Source: Acidihalobacter ferrooxydans (lineage in GTDB: Bacteria > Pseudomonadota > Gammaproteobacteria > DSM-5130 > Acidihalobacteraceae). From it: a stretch of DNA of 64,000 nt. The notes under the pieces are model-generated. The model did not search any database and was not told where the DNA came from. It worked only from the letters and a program-made list of their open reading frames with translations. Position numbers and translations under genes: made by a program. The stretch is taken from assembly GCF_001975725.1 (NCBI RefSeq), contig NZ_CP019434.1:1568387-1632386 (forward strand), in the 5' to 3' direction. Below are positions 45,663 through 55,393 of the stretch, in pieces; the first letter of the stretch is position 1; each line of letters begins with the position of its first letter.

Positions 45663-47761
45663 TGCTTGTCTTCCAGACTTGCATCGGTCTGCGCGCTGGC
45701 AGCGGCGAGCGCCAAACGCAGCCGGAACCGCGTGCCCTTACCCGGCTGGCTTTCGACTTCGACATCGCCGCCGTGTTGGTGGGCGAAGGTCTTGACCTGA
45801 AACGCGCCGATACCCATGCCGCGCGCCGCCTTGGTGGACTCGAAAGGCGTGAATAAGTGTTCATGCATGAATGTCTCACTCATGCCGCAGCCGGTGTCGA
45901 TGACATCGATCAGTAACCAGTCGCCTGACAGCTGGAGTCTAACGCATATGTCGCCGGTTTGGTCTGTGGCATCCTGGGCATTGCGGATGAGGTGATGCAG
46001 GACCATGGACAGCGCCTGCGGATCGGCTGCAATGCGCGCCTCGGCCACTTCGGGCGGATATTCGATGCGCGCCTGAGGTTTCCGGTCGGCGGTGCGCGTC
46101 ACTTCGGACTGGACACTATCGAGCACGCGCACCGGCCGGCGCGGGCGAAGTTCACCACTGCGTAGTTGTTCGAGCAGATGGGTCATGCGTTGCACGGATT
46201 CGTCGATGGTGGCGACCATGTCATCGACGAAGGCTGGATTGCGTTTGTGCCGAGCCGCATTCTTGACCAGCAGTTGTTGCTGGGCGATGAGATTCTTCAG
46301 GTCGTGCATGAGGAAGGCGCTCATCTGGGTGAACGCCTGGAACTGTCGCGCTTCCGAGAGAGCCTGGGTGGCTTGATGCTGCGCAAGGAAGGCAGCCAGT
46401 TGCAATGCCACCACTTTGATTAAATCGCGGTCTTCCCAGTCGAGCCGATGCGGGGCGCGGGGTCGATTCAGCACGATGAAGCCAATGAGTTCGTTCTCGA
46501 ATGTGAGCGGCACCACCAGCCACCAGCGAGTGATCCGTTCCAGCCAATCCGGCAGGCTCAGGTCGGGATGACTGCGGCGGTCGTCAGCAAGCGTGTCCGC
46601 GTCGATGATCCACTGCTCGCGCTGAAGAAATTCCGTCATCGGGCTTTTGTCCGGCTCGCGCAGCGCGTGGGGCAGATCGATGGCACTGACGATTATCGGG
46701 ACATAGTCTCCGGATGCGCCATCACGGCGCGCGAACAGGGCCGCTCCAGGGGTGTCGAGAATGTCTGCCAGCGCACGGGCTGCGCGCTCATACGGCGAGC
46801 GTTCGTCGTCGGGTCGGTAGAGCTGATGGATCAGACGGGTCCATTCGTTACGGTAATCATAGTGGTAGGCATGAAAATTTTTCAGCAGGAGCACTCTGAT
46901 CCGCGCGCGTATCTGCGCTGAGGAGAGCAGGACCACGAGCCCCACTGCTGCCGCGAACAGGAACACGATCTGCCAGAATTCGCCCCAGCTCCCTCCGAAG
47001 TAACGGATGTAGTATCCGCCAGCGGCGATGAGTAGCAGATAGATACCGGCGGCAAGCAGAACAGTGGTGCGAAACACCAGCCGCCGCGAAACGAAGAGGT
47101 TGCCGGACCAGTCTGGATTGCGGGCGGCTGCTACAGCCAGCAGTGGCGCGCTGAGGGCGGCCACGGCGCCCCGCGCCGCCCAGAAGTCGGGTGAAATATG
47201 GTGGTACAGCAGTGCCTGCGAATAGAGCAGCACGTCATAGGCGAAGGGCGCGGCGATGCCGATGGCGATGAATTTGAGTGCCCAGCGGCGTTCAGGGGCG
47301 AGATTGCGCCAGAATTGCTCCAGCAGAAACAGCGCGGCAACGGATACGACAAGACCGCCGAGAAGGAAAGACAGTCGAGATGGTGGCGGGGCGGGACTTG
47401 GCCAGAAGGCCCAGATGAACCACGCCAGCGGCAGGGTCAGTGCCAGGGCTTGCAGGCCGAAATTGGTTTTGCGAGATTCCGGTGCTTCGCTGCGCAGCAG
47501 GCGAGCCAGCAGGTACAACCAGGCTCCATCACGCAGGGCCTCGCCGCCGACTACGGCCAACCAGGGCAGAGTAGTGAGCAAGGGCCAGCTCGCCAGGAAT
47601 CCCAGCCAGAGCGCGTTGATAAAGCAAGCCGTAGTGAACGCTGTTCCGAGCGGCCCTTTGCGTCTGTTGACGAGCAGCAGGGCAGTGAGCAGGGTAAAAG
47701 CGAAGGCGCCGACCGCGTAGCTGATCAACGCGGCCCACGCGATCGGATTCAGGGTTGACAT
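45659..47761 (-). CDS. prsK: PEP-CTERM system histidine kinase PrsK
   Basis: A 700-residue sensor kinase. The N-terminal third (about 1-290) has eight or more membrane segments; a GAF-like domain follows (about 310-465); phospho-acceptor H486 lies in FLMHDLKNL; the ATPase domain has N-box HHLIRNAQDA and G-boxes DTGCGMS and GMGIGAFQ. It phosphorylates PrsR. Membrane topology suggests it senses an envelope or membrane signal. It starts 21 bases after the epsB stop, in one operon. Confidence 0.92.
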   Translation of the reverse strand: MSTLNPIAWAALISYAVGAFAFTLLTALLLVNRRKGPLGTAFTTACFINALWLGFLASWPLLTTLPWLAVVGGEALRDGAWLYLLARLLRSEAPESRKTNFGLQALALTLPLAWFIWAFWPSPAPPPSRLSFLLGGLVVSVAALFLLEQFWRNLAPERRWALKFIAIGIAAPFAYDVLLYSQALLYHHISPDFWAARGAVAALSAPLLAVAAARNPDWSGNLFVSRRLVFRTTVLLAAGIYLLLIAAGGYYIRYFGGSWGEFWQIVFLFAAAVGLVVLLSSAQIRARIRVLLLKNFHAYHYDYRNEWTRLIHQLYRPDDERSPYERAARALADILDTPGAALFARRDGASGDYVPIIVSAIDLPHALREPDKSPMTEFLQREQWIIDADTLADDRRSHPDLSLPDWLERITRWWLVVPLTFENELIGFIVLNRPRAPHRLDWEDRDLIKVVALQLAAFLAQHQATQALSEARQFQAFTQMSAFLMHDLKNLIAQQQLLVKNAARHKRNPAFVDDMVATIDESVQRMTHLLEQLRSGELRPRRPVRVLDSVQSEVTRTADRKPQARIEYPPEVAEARIAADPQALSMVLHHLIRNAQDATDQTGDICVRLQLSGDWLLIDVIDTGCGMSETFMHEHLFTPFESTKAARGMGIGAFQVKTFAHQHGGDVEVESQPGKGTRFRLRLALAAASAQTDASLEDKQ

Positions 47762-47782
47762 CGGGTCCAGGCGAAGGCCGCT

Positions 47783-49184
47783 TCAGCGGCCTCCCTTGCG
47801 CATGAGTATCACTTCCACCGTGCCGAGCAGGATGTAGAGGTCCAGCAACAGGCCCGCATGTTTGGCGTAATACAGATCGTATTGCAATTTTTCCAGAGCG
47901 TCGCGCACGGTTGCGCCGTAAGGATAAGAAATCTGGGCCCAGCCGGTCACTCCGGGGCGCACGTTGTGACGCAGATTGTAATAGCGGATGGATTCGCTGA
48001 GCTGGGCCACGAATTCGGGGCGTTCCGGACGCGGACCGACCAGGCTCATCTGCCCGGCAAGCACATTGAACAGTTGCGGCAGTTCGTCGATGCGGTACTT
48101 ACGAATGAAAGCACCGACACGGGTGACGCGATTATCATTCGTGGTTGCCCAGCGGGCCTTGCCATCGGCTTCGGCATCGGGGCGCATACTGCGAAATTTG
48201 ATCACCTTAAAGGGCGATTCATAACGGCCTACGCGCGTTTGCCGGTACAGAACCGGGGCGCGGAATCCGTCTTCGATCCAGATAGCGCAGGCGGTCAGCA
48301 GCATCACCGGCCACAACACCGCAAGCATTACCAGCGACAGGCAAAGATCCATTGTGCGTTTGATGATTTCTTCGCGTCCGTTTTGTTCGAAGCCGCCGAC
48401 AAAGATGATCGATGAAGGCGACATCAAGTCGGTTTTAAGTTTACCCATGTAGCGTTCGTGAAAATCGACCGCATTGGAAAGCGTGATGCCTTCGAACTTC
48501 AGAAGCAGCAGGGTATCCAGTGGGAGGTGGCCTCGTCGTTCATCCATGACGATGACAATTTCATCGAGCTTTTCGCGATGTGCCAGATCGGGCATTTCGT
48601 GTTCGTCGATACGAATGAGTTTTTCTTCGGGCATGCAAATCGCTTCGCCGAGGGCCGGTACGAAGCCGACGATGTGGAATCGTCGCTGATCGGATTTTCG
48701 TTGCATCCTTTCCATCAGTTTCTGGGCATTCTGGCCGGCGCCGTACATTAGAATGCGACGCTTGAATGTTTGATGGTCGAGCAGTTTGAGAAACGCGAAA
48801 TGGCTGACGGCAATGCCGATGTAGGTGAACAGAAGGGCCAGAGACATCACGCCTCGTCCGACATAGACGGACGGAACAAGATAAAAAAATCAGGGCCGTG
48901 CCAACGCCGGACAAGCCCACGCCGATGGCGATTTGCATGAGAATCTGGCTGACACTACCGCGCAGTTGCTGACGGTAAAGGCCAATGGAGGCCAATCCGA
49001 GCATTGTTATCAGCATAAAGGCGAGCGCCGTGGGCCATAACCTCTCGAGATATGCACCGACATCGGGATTGAACACAAACCGCAGCCAAGCGGCTAGATA
49101 CACAGAACTGAAGGCGATCCCGGCCTGGGAGAGGATTAGCAGGATCACACCTTTGAACAGAGGAGGGCCAAATGTTTTGTTCAT
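47783..49184 (-). CDS. epsB: PEP-CTERM-associated sugar transferase (EpsB-type), frameshifted
   Basis: A bacterial sugar transferase that transfers a sugar phosphate to undecaprenyl phosphate, starting exopolysaccharide synthesis. The N-terminal part (from ATG 49184) has four to five membrane segments. The C-terminal domain carries RMDLCLSLVMLAVLWP-like membrane anchoring, YRQTRVGRYESPFKVIKFRSM and PRPERPEFV. The two parts lie in different frames. Removing one base from the seven-A run 48883-48889 joins them into 466 residues (ALIFYLVPSVYVGRGVM). Either a real mutation, phase variation or a base-call error. Confidence 0.88.
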
Positions 49185-49273
49185 TAGTGAATTATCGTGT
49201 CGCCAGGTGGTGAAAAGCTGGATGATTGATTAAAAATAAAAACATTTGAATTCGGCTGTCTATGCAGTTCTTA

Positions 49274-49301
49274 CCCCGCCTAAGAGATCATCTGGGTTGA
49301 A
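49274..49301. repeat. single end of a family 1 element (copy H)
   Basis: Reversed, this reads TTCAACCCAGATGATCTCTT then AGGCGGGG, a clean family 1 end. No partner arm was found. It lies upstream of epsB. Confidence 0.55.
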
Positions 49302-49613
49302 CTGACGCGTCAGGCGTTCATTATCATTTTCTCCCGAATTTTTAATGTGAATTTATCATGAAGCCGCGGGTGATGGGGTGCGTGAAAGCGCAATCCTGTA
49401 GATCGTTGTTCTGATTTACTCGTCAAGCCCTTGTGCCGGCGTTGTGAGAGTGCGTCATCCTCGCAGCGCACATCAGTATAGGTGCTGACACATGTGAAGC
49501 CGTGAACCGGGTAAGCGCTGGTTGCCAAGCGCCATGATTGAGTGTTTCTTGTCCCGGTTAAATCGACGTTTCAGGAGGGATGCCGACGTGTGTGGCAGTC
49601 TGTCATGCTTGGG

Positions 49614-49774
49614 AAGCAGTCGGACTTGGAGAGAATCGGCCACGACAAAGGGCTAATGGGTTCATTTCCCCGCTCTTTTCCGTCGTGAGAACCACTCACA
49701 CCCAAAAGATCAGTAAACAGGCCACTGTTCTTCACTCGTCCCGTCACAATCCTCCAAGTCCGACAGGCTCCTAG
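49614..49774. repeat. family 2 inverted-repeat element, copy c
   Basis: The right end CCAAGTCCGACAGGCTCCTA plus G (49754-49774) is an intact terminus. The left end AGTCGGACTTGGAGAGAATCGG (from about 49618) is partly lost. The core TTCATTTCCCCGCTCTTTT is the reverse of AAAAGAGCGGGGAAATG in copy d. The terminal CTAG (49771-49774) is the site used by the next element. Confidence 0.75.
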
Positions 49775-50989
49775 GTTATGGACGCGCTGATTTATTCACC
49801 CCTACAGCCCAATGAGGCTCCGTATTTGAGATAATAGGCCGTCGTCACGGTTGGATTGATCGCCATGCAAACGAGCTTTTCGGATCTGGAATACGCGGCC
49901 AAGAAGAAGCGCACGCGACGGGATCGGTTTCTGGGTGATCTGGAACAGCTCGTGCCCTGGGCGGCGCTGGTCGAGGCGCTTGAGGCGCACTATCCGAAGA
50001 GCGGCCGGCGAGGTCGTCCGCCGATCGGCCTGGAGCGGATGCTCAGACTCTATATTGCCCAGCAGTGCTTTGGGTTGTCGGACGAAGGGGCCGAGGATGC
50101 GGTGTACGACAGCCAGGCGATCCGCCGGTTCGTGGGCGTCGATCTGAGCCGCGAGGCGGCCCCGGATGCGACCACGCTGCTCAAGTTCCGCCGCCTGCTC
50201 GAGGCACGGGCTGACGCAGCGGATCTTCGAGACGATCAACGCGCAGCTCACTGATCGTGGCTTGCTGCTCAGGAAGGCACGCGGGTGGATGCGACGATCA
50301 TCGAAGGGCCCAGTTCGAACAAGAACCGGGAAGGCCAGCGCGATCCCGAGATGCATCAGACCAAGAAGGGAAACCCATGGCACTTTGGCATGAAGGCACA
50401 CATCGGTGCCGATGCCGACTCGGGACTCGCGCATACGCTGATGACGACCTCGGCCGAGGTCGGTGAGGTGACACAGGCCGATGACTTGTTGCACGGATAC
50501 GAAAGCCATGCCTTCGGCGATGCCGGGTATCAGGGCGTGGACCGACGCCCCGAGCGCACCCACACGCAGGTGCGCTGGCATGTGGCACTGCGCCCCGGCA
50601 AGCGCCGAGCCTTACCCAATGACACGCTGGGCCGTGCCCGCGAACGTCTTGAACAGGCCAAGGCGAGCGTGCGGGCCAAAGTTGAGCATCCGTTCCAAGT
50701 CATCAAGCAGCGCTTCGGACATCGCAAGGCGCGCTACCGGGGGCTGGCCAAGAACCACGCGCAACGCTACACGCTGTTCGGCCTGGCCAATCTCGTGCTG
50801 GCCCGGCGGCGGTTGCTGGAGATGTGCGTCTGAGGGTTGGATCAACGGGTAAAACAGGCTTGTCCGGGCTCGAAACCGCGCTAATTGGCCACCACTAACG
50901 GCGATCACGTTGTTGCTCGCCCCAGCGTAAGCGAGTACGTGAGGGACCAAACGCCTCGACAGCTGAATTAGCAATAGATCAGCGTGTCC
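49775..50989 (+). mobile_element. IS5-family insertion sequence
   Basis: Inverted ends are GGACGCGCTGATTTATT (49780-49796) and, reversed, GGACACGCTGATCTATT (50973-50989), 15 of 17 matching. CTAG occurs on both sides (49771-49774 and 50990-50993), consistent with the YTAR four-base target duplication of the IS5 group. The transposase within is broken by two frameshifts, so this copy is probably inactive. The exact left boundary (49775 or 49780) is uncertain. Confidence 0.8.
49865..50833 (+). pseudogene. IS5-family transposase, disrupted
   Basis: The N-terminal part (MQTSFSDLEYAAKKKRTRRD) and the C-terminal part (VDATIIEGPSSNKN, with HFGMKAHIGADADSGL and a final VLARRRLLEMCV) are IS5 DDE transposase segments. 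Around 50204 the coding frame moves forward by one, as if two bases of an alanine codon were lost. Around 50277 a single G seems lost. The two deletions sum to three, so the frame at the end equals that of the start, but the middle 24 codons (HGLTQRIFETINAQL) are out of frame and stops intervene. Confidence 0.85.
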
Positions 50990-50993
50990 CTAG

Positions 50994-52563
50994 CCCGGAT
51001 ATTTCACAAACAAAAAGGGCAAAACCCGTATAGTTCGATATAATTCAGTTAGTTACACTGCAATCGAACGAGGTTTTGCCCGTAACAGAATGTACCCCAG
51101 AAAGCTTTGACTTTCCACCGTTAAAACGCCGCCGGATCGAGGCCCGATTCTCAGGCGGGGAGATCACCAGCGACGGTGGTGTGCTGTTGCTCCGACAAGC
51201 CGACCGGCGGCTGGGACTGCTCGAAGCGGTCAGTGCGAAGCTCCCCGACGCCCGCGATCCGCGCTATGTCAAGCATGACCTGCTGACCCTGTTGCGCCAA
51301 CGCGTGTATGCCCTGTGTCAGGGCTATGAAGACCTCAATGTCCATGATCAGCTCCGTGGCGATCCGGCATTGCAGACGGCCACCGGGCAGGATCGGATGT
51401 TGGGCAGCGCGCCGACCTTGTGCCGGTTGGAAAACCGCATGGATCGCAAGGCGGCAATCGCTATTCACCAGGTGCTGGTGGAACAGTTCATCGCTTCTTT
51501 TGCCGAGCCGCCTGAAGAGTTGGTTCTCGACTTCGATGCCACCGATGACCGGGTACACGGTCTGCAGGAAGGGCGCTTCTTCCACGGCTATTATGATGCC
51601 TACTGCTTTCTTCCCTTGTATGTCTTTTGCGGCGAGCAGTTGCTGGTCAGCTATCTGCGTCCGAGCAAGATCGATGGTGCCAAGCATGCCTGGGCGATTC
51701 TGGCCCTATTGGTACGGCGTCTGCGCCAGGCTTGGCCTGGGGTCGATATCATCTTCCGGGGCGACTCCGGCTTTTGCCGCCACCGCATGCCCGGCTGGTG
51801 TGAGCGCCACGGCGTGCACTACATCGTCGGGCTGGCCCGAAACCGTCGTCTGGAGGCGATGGTCGAACAGCCCATGGGACTGATCGAGCGGCGGCAACAG
51901 CTCACCGGCAAAAAGCAGCGCGAGTTCTTCCCCCTGATCTACCGCGCCAATGCCTGGTCGAAGTCCCGGCGTGTCATTGCCAAATTGGAAGTCACCGACA
52001 AGGGACGCAATCCCCGTTTCATCCTCACCAACCTTTCGGGTGATGGACAGCCGCTCTACGAGCGTCTCTACTGCGCCCGAGGTGAGATGGAGAACCGCAT
52101 CAAGGAACAGCAACTGGGCCTGTTCGCCGATCGCACCAGCGCCCACCACGGGTGGACCAATCAGTTCCGCCTGCTGTTATCCAGCCTGGCCTATGTGTTG
52201 ATGGAATCGATCCGCCGGTTGGCCCTGCATGACACGGAACTGGCCCATGCCCAGGTGGGTACCTTGCGGCTCAAGCTGCTCAAGATCGGTGCCGTCATCC
52301 TGCGCAATACCCGGCGAATCCAGTTTCTTCTCTCAAGCGCCTTTGCCTACCAGCGCCTGTTTTGCACCGTCGCTGAGCGACTGGTGCCAGGATAATCGCT
52401 GCTGAGTGCTGCCCCGGCACGTTGACAAACCATGGGGTAAGGGGAAGTTGCGCCCGCAATCCGGGGAAACCCCCATCACACTCAGCCGTCACCCCTGAAT
52501 TTCCAGATTGACCTCGCCATCGCAACTTCGGCATAAGAGTCAGATACGAATGAAATATCCGGG
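50994..52563 (+). mobile_element. IS1380-family insertion sequence
   Basis: Perfect inverted ends CCCGGATATTTCA (50994-51006 and the reverse of 52551-52563). CTAG flanks both sides (50990-50993 and 52564-52567). CTAG is palindromic, so it may be a four-base target duplication or part of an 18-base terminal repeat CCTAGCCCGGATATTTCA. The transposase inside is intact. It abuts the IS5 element and shares its CTAG. Confidence 0.85.
51076..52395 (+). CDS. IS1380-family transposase
   Basis: A 439-residue DDE transposase. The first catalytic Asp is in VLDFDATDDRVHG, with HGYYDAYCFLPLYVFCG, the second Asp in FRGDSGFC, and the acidic/glutamate region in CARGEMENRIKE. These are IS1380 signatures. A TTG start at 51076 follows GAACGAGG. 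Length is normal for the family, so the element may be able to move. Confidence 0.93.
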   Translation: MPVTECTPESFDFPPLKRRRIEARFSGGEITSDGGVLLLRQADRRLGLLEAVSAKLPDARDPRYVKHDLLTLLRQRVYALCQGYEDLNVHDQLRGDPALQTATGQDRMLGSAPTLCRLENRMDRKAAIAIHQVLVEQFIASFAEPPEELVLDFDATDDRVHGLQEGRFFHGYYDAYCFLPLYVFCGEQLLVSYLRPSKIDGAKHAWAILALLVRRLRQAWPGVDIIFRGDSGFCRHRMPGWCERHGVHYIVGLARNRRLEAMVEQPMGLIERRQQLTGKKQREFFPLIYRANAWSKSRRVIAKLEVTDKGRNPRFILTNLSGDGQPLYERLYCARGEMENRIKEQQLGLFADRTSAHHGWTNQFRLLLSSLAYVLMESIRRLALHDTELAHAQVGTLRLKLLKIGAVILRNTRRIQFLLSSAFAYQRLFCTVAERLVPG

Positions 52564-52607
52564 CTAGGCCTAAATCATATTAGGCGGCTCGCGTTGCCTG
52601 TATTTTT

Positions 52608-53996
52608 TCACGAATTATGCGCTAGGAGCTGTGCGAGGCGTTTGTTGGCCAGAGCTACGAGCCGCTTGAAAGAGGTAAATTGGGTGGCGGTCAGGGCGCA
52701 TTCCAATTGTCGGCGATCCGCATAAATAACACCCAGAGGCGTCGAGTTCTCGAATAGCGATCCACAGAAAAAATGATCTGTTTGAACTGCGTCCTGGGCT
52801 TGCTTGGGAAATAGTTTGATGAACTTCGGGGTTTGAGTGCCGCGAACCCAGACTGCGGCAGGTTTGCGCATCAGCAGTCCGAACAGGTCGTCCTGATGGA
52901 TCGGGAGGCTGAATCGATGCAGCCCATAATCATAATCCGCTCCTGACAGGCTGTCGGCGTGGAGATGTAGATGGCCGTCGGCATCTTCTGTTCTCAGCCC
53001 AAAGATGACCCTATTCATGCCTAATCCGCTATAGCAGGTTTCCAATAAGGTATTCGTGATGTCGTTGCGCGTTTTCGCTCTGAAAAGACGCTGCTCGCCC
53101 AGCTTGAGGCGGTCAAGATCTGGAGCCTGGCAACATACCGGGGTTAGAGTTTGCGGTGGTTTCTGCACAGCTGGGCCGATGAGTGACGGTATTTCAGTGA
53201 TGTCGTAGAAGATCGGGACTTCTTTGTTAAACGACAGCAGGAGTTCATCCAACTGGTGGATCAGCGAGCTCAGATCCAATTCAAGATGTCGGGAACAGGC
53301 TTTCAGGTCGATTTGAGCCTGAATGGCGGCCCATCCGGCCATTGAGTGTCGGGCGAGGCGGGTTGCCAATAGCGGGCCGATATCACGTATGCTCAAGGCT
53401 TGATGTGGATCCAGGGTTTCCTGAAGCAGGCGGGGCAAGCCCCAGGCTTCAACCAGGGTGTGGCTCAGATCTCCAATGGATGTACCGAATGTGATGTAGG
53501 CGGCTTCTTGTGGATGAACGCCAGGCTGCTTCGAGAGGCGCTCGAATTCATGCATCTGTTCAGAGGCTGCCGTCCATAGTGTGAGTTCGCCTACAGAGAA
53601 AAATAGGGAGGCCAGAGCGATTTCACCGGGTTCCAGTTCGCGACGTTCGTGGGCGATGAAGGACCCGAGGCGACCACTCAGGGCGGCCCTTGCCAGTGCA
53701 GTTTTATAACCCTGCACGTATTTTTGTTGCAGGGCGTTTTCGGCGATGGGGAGTTCCCGGGCAAGGCGCCGAATGGGGCCGATACCCATCATCATCGCGG
53801 CATGCAGCAGGGTTGTGATCGGGCTATACATGCGTCGCCGGGGTAAATGTACGGCGTGATGTAGAACGGACAGGGCCAGGGCAGGGTCGAGCGCTAGAAC
53901 ATCTGCCAGTGATTTTGCCGACAGTTGGGGATTGTGCTCAAGTTGGTCTAGTTTTTTCAGGGTTTGCGCTAAGATAGGCAGTTCAGGCTTCGTCAC
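52608..53996 (-). CDS. HDOD-domain protein
   Basis: A 462-residue protein. The N-terminal HDOD domain (about 10-210) is a degenerate HD fold without the full metal site, used in signalling and in flagellar or chemotaxis regulation. The C-terminal part (about 300-450) resembles a GAF sensor domain. GTG 53996 is the start. It stands alone on the minus strand next to motAB, so a link to motility is possible. Confidence 0.8.
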   Translation of the reverse strand: MTKPELPILAQTLKKLDQLEHNPQLSAKSLADVLALDPALALSVLHHAVHLPRRRMYSPITTLLHAAMMMGIGPIRRLARELPIAENALQQKYVQGYKTALARAALSGRLGSFIAHERRELEPGEIALASLFFSVGELTLWTAASEQMHEFERLSKQPGVHPQEAAYITFGTSIGDLSHTLVEAWGLPRLLQETLDPHQALSIRDIGPLLATRLARHSMAGWAAIQAQIDLKACSRHLELDLSSLIHQLDELLLSFNKEVPIFYDITEIPSLIGPAVQKPPQTLTPVCCQAPDLDRLKLGEQRLFRAKTRNDITNTLLETCYSGLGMNRVIFGLRTEDADGHLHLHADSLSGADYDYGLHRFSLPIHQDDLFGLLMRKPAAVWVRGTQTPKFIKLFPKQAQDAVQTDHFFCGSLFENSTPLGVIYADRRQLECALTATQFTSFKRLVALANKRLAQLLAHNS

Positions 53997-54099
53997 GGTG
54001 TTTGCCCTTATCTAATGCTTGTCGAGCCGATCGGAAAATCCGCGTTCTTTTCCGAGTATGGCAGAAAGTGACGGCTCGTGGCTTCGCCTCTATCAAGGG

Positions 54100-54270
54100 C
54101 TAGGAGCCTGTCGGACTTGGAGGATCGAAGCGAGGCGAGTGGGGAATGGAGGCTAGTTTCTCGCTCTTTTGAGGACAATAGGGGTTCGATTCGGACCAAA
54201 AAAGAGCGGGGAAATGGGCCCATTATCCCATCGCCACAGCCGATTCTTTCCAACTCCGACAGGCTCCTAG
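54100..54270. repeat. family 2 inverted-repeat element, copy d
   Basis: The best-preserved family 2 copy, 171 bases. The left end CTAGGAGCCTGTCGGACTTG (54100-54119) and the reverse of the right end (54251-54270) CTAGGAGCCTGTCGGAGTTG differ at one base. The core holds AAAAGAGCGGGGAAATG. It has no coding capacity. Confidence 0.88.
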
Positions 54271-54305
54271 GGTACTATCGATAGTCAGTATGGCGATCTG
54301 CGATC

Positions 54306-54332
54306 TTCAGTGTTGGCGCGGAATGCCGATAA
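54306..54332 (+). promoter_or_regulatory. candidate sigma-28 promoter for motAB
   Basis: GCCGATAA (54325-54332) is a perfect -10 element for FliA. Eleven bases upstream TTCAGTGT (54306-54313) matches the -35 consensus TAAAGTTT at five of eight positions. It lies about 55 bases before motA. Confidence 0.55.
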
Positions 54333-54386
54333 GAACATAGAGTTGCAATGGCGTATTAGACGTTTTCAACACCGCAAGGACGTTTC

Positions 54387-55241
54387 ATGAACGGCATTCT
54401 GGGTACTTTGATTGTCATAATCAGTGTGGTTGGCGGATACATTCTGTCGCACGGCCATATGGCGGTATTGATCCAGCCATTCGAGGTGATGATCATAGTC
54501 GGCGCGGCCACCGGCGCTTTCATTATCGCAAATCCTTTCAGTCTGGTGATGAAGGTCGTCAAGACCGTGCCAGCGTTGCTTTCGGGGTCCAAGTACAAAA
54601 AAACGACCTATCTCGAATTGCTTGGTCTGATGCACGACCTGTTCGTGAAGGCCCGTAAAGAAGGCTTGATGTCCATTGAGGGTGATATCGAAGAACCCGA
54701 AGAAAGCGAATTGTTCGGTAAGTATCCGGCCATCATGAAGAACCATCATGCGATGGAGTTCATCGTCGATTACATGCGCCTGATTGTATCCGGAGGCATG
54801 AATCCATTTGAATTAGACAATCTGATGTCGGTTGAGCTGGAAACTCATCACGATGCGGCCGAAAAGCCCGCCAGCGCAGTCAACCGTATGGCCGATGCAT
54901 TGCCTGGTTTTGGCATTGTCGCCGCTGTGCTGGGAGTGGTCATTACCATGGGGAGCCTGGATCAACCACCGCAAATCATCGGCGAACACGTTGCTGCGGC
55001 CTTGGTCGGAACCTTTCTGGGTATCTTGCTGGCGTATGGTTTCGTGGCTCCGGTAGCGGTTGCCATGGAGCATCGGGCAGAGGATGAGACTGCGTTCCTT
55101 GAGGTTATAAAATCCTGCATTCTGGCTCAGGTGCAGGGATACAGCCCGCAAATCGCTGTGGAATTCGGGCGCAAGACGATGCCTCCATCCTTGCGGCCGA
55201 GTTTTCAGGAAATGGAAGAGTACATCAAGGAACAGCGTTGA
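54387..55241 (+). CDS. motA: flagellar motor stator protein MotA
   Basis: A 284-residue stator subunit that forms a proton channel with MotB in the inner membrane. Four membrane segments are visible. R90 and E98 lie in the cytoplasmic loop at the E. coli numbers (FVKARKEGLMSIEGD), and the PGFGIVAAVLGVVITMG segment carries the conserved proline. AAGGA precedes ATG 54387. motB follows after 152 bases that hold a decayed repeat. Confidence 0.95.
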   Translation: MNGILGTLIVIISVVGGYILSHGHMAVLIQPFEVMIIVGAATGAFIIANPFSLVMKVVKTVPALLSGSKYKKTTYLELLGLMHDLFVKARKEGLMSIEGDIEEPEESELFGKYPAIMKNHHAMEFIVDYMRLIVSGGMNPFELDNLMSVELETHHDAAEKPASAVNRMADALPGFGIVAAVLGVVITMGSLDQPPQIIGEHVAAALVGTFLGILLAYGFVAPVAVAMEHRAEDETAFLEVIKSCILAQVQGYSPQIAVEFGRKTMPPSLRPSFQEMEEYIKEQR

Positions 55242-55324
55242 TAGACGAAAGCGGCTGAAGGCGCTCAAGACGAAAAGCGGGGAAAAGATCTATTCCATTG
55301 TTCCATCGCCGCGCTGAATTTATG

Positions 55325-55345
55325 CCAAATCCGACAGACTCCCGG
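55325..55345. repeat. single end of a family 2 element (copy e)
   Basis: CCAAATCCGACAGACTCCCG is a degenerate family 2 right end. The preceding AAAAGCGGGGAAAAGA and TTCCATCGCCG resemble the core. The left end is lost. It lies between motA and motB. Confidence 0.55.
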
Positions 55346-55393
55346 AAATCTCAAGTGTTTATGGTCCTTGCAAGTCGCTAATCGGAGAGTGCT

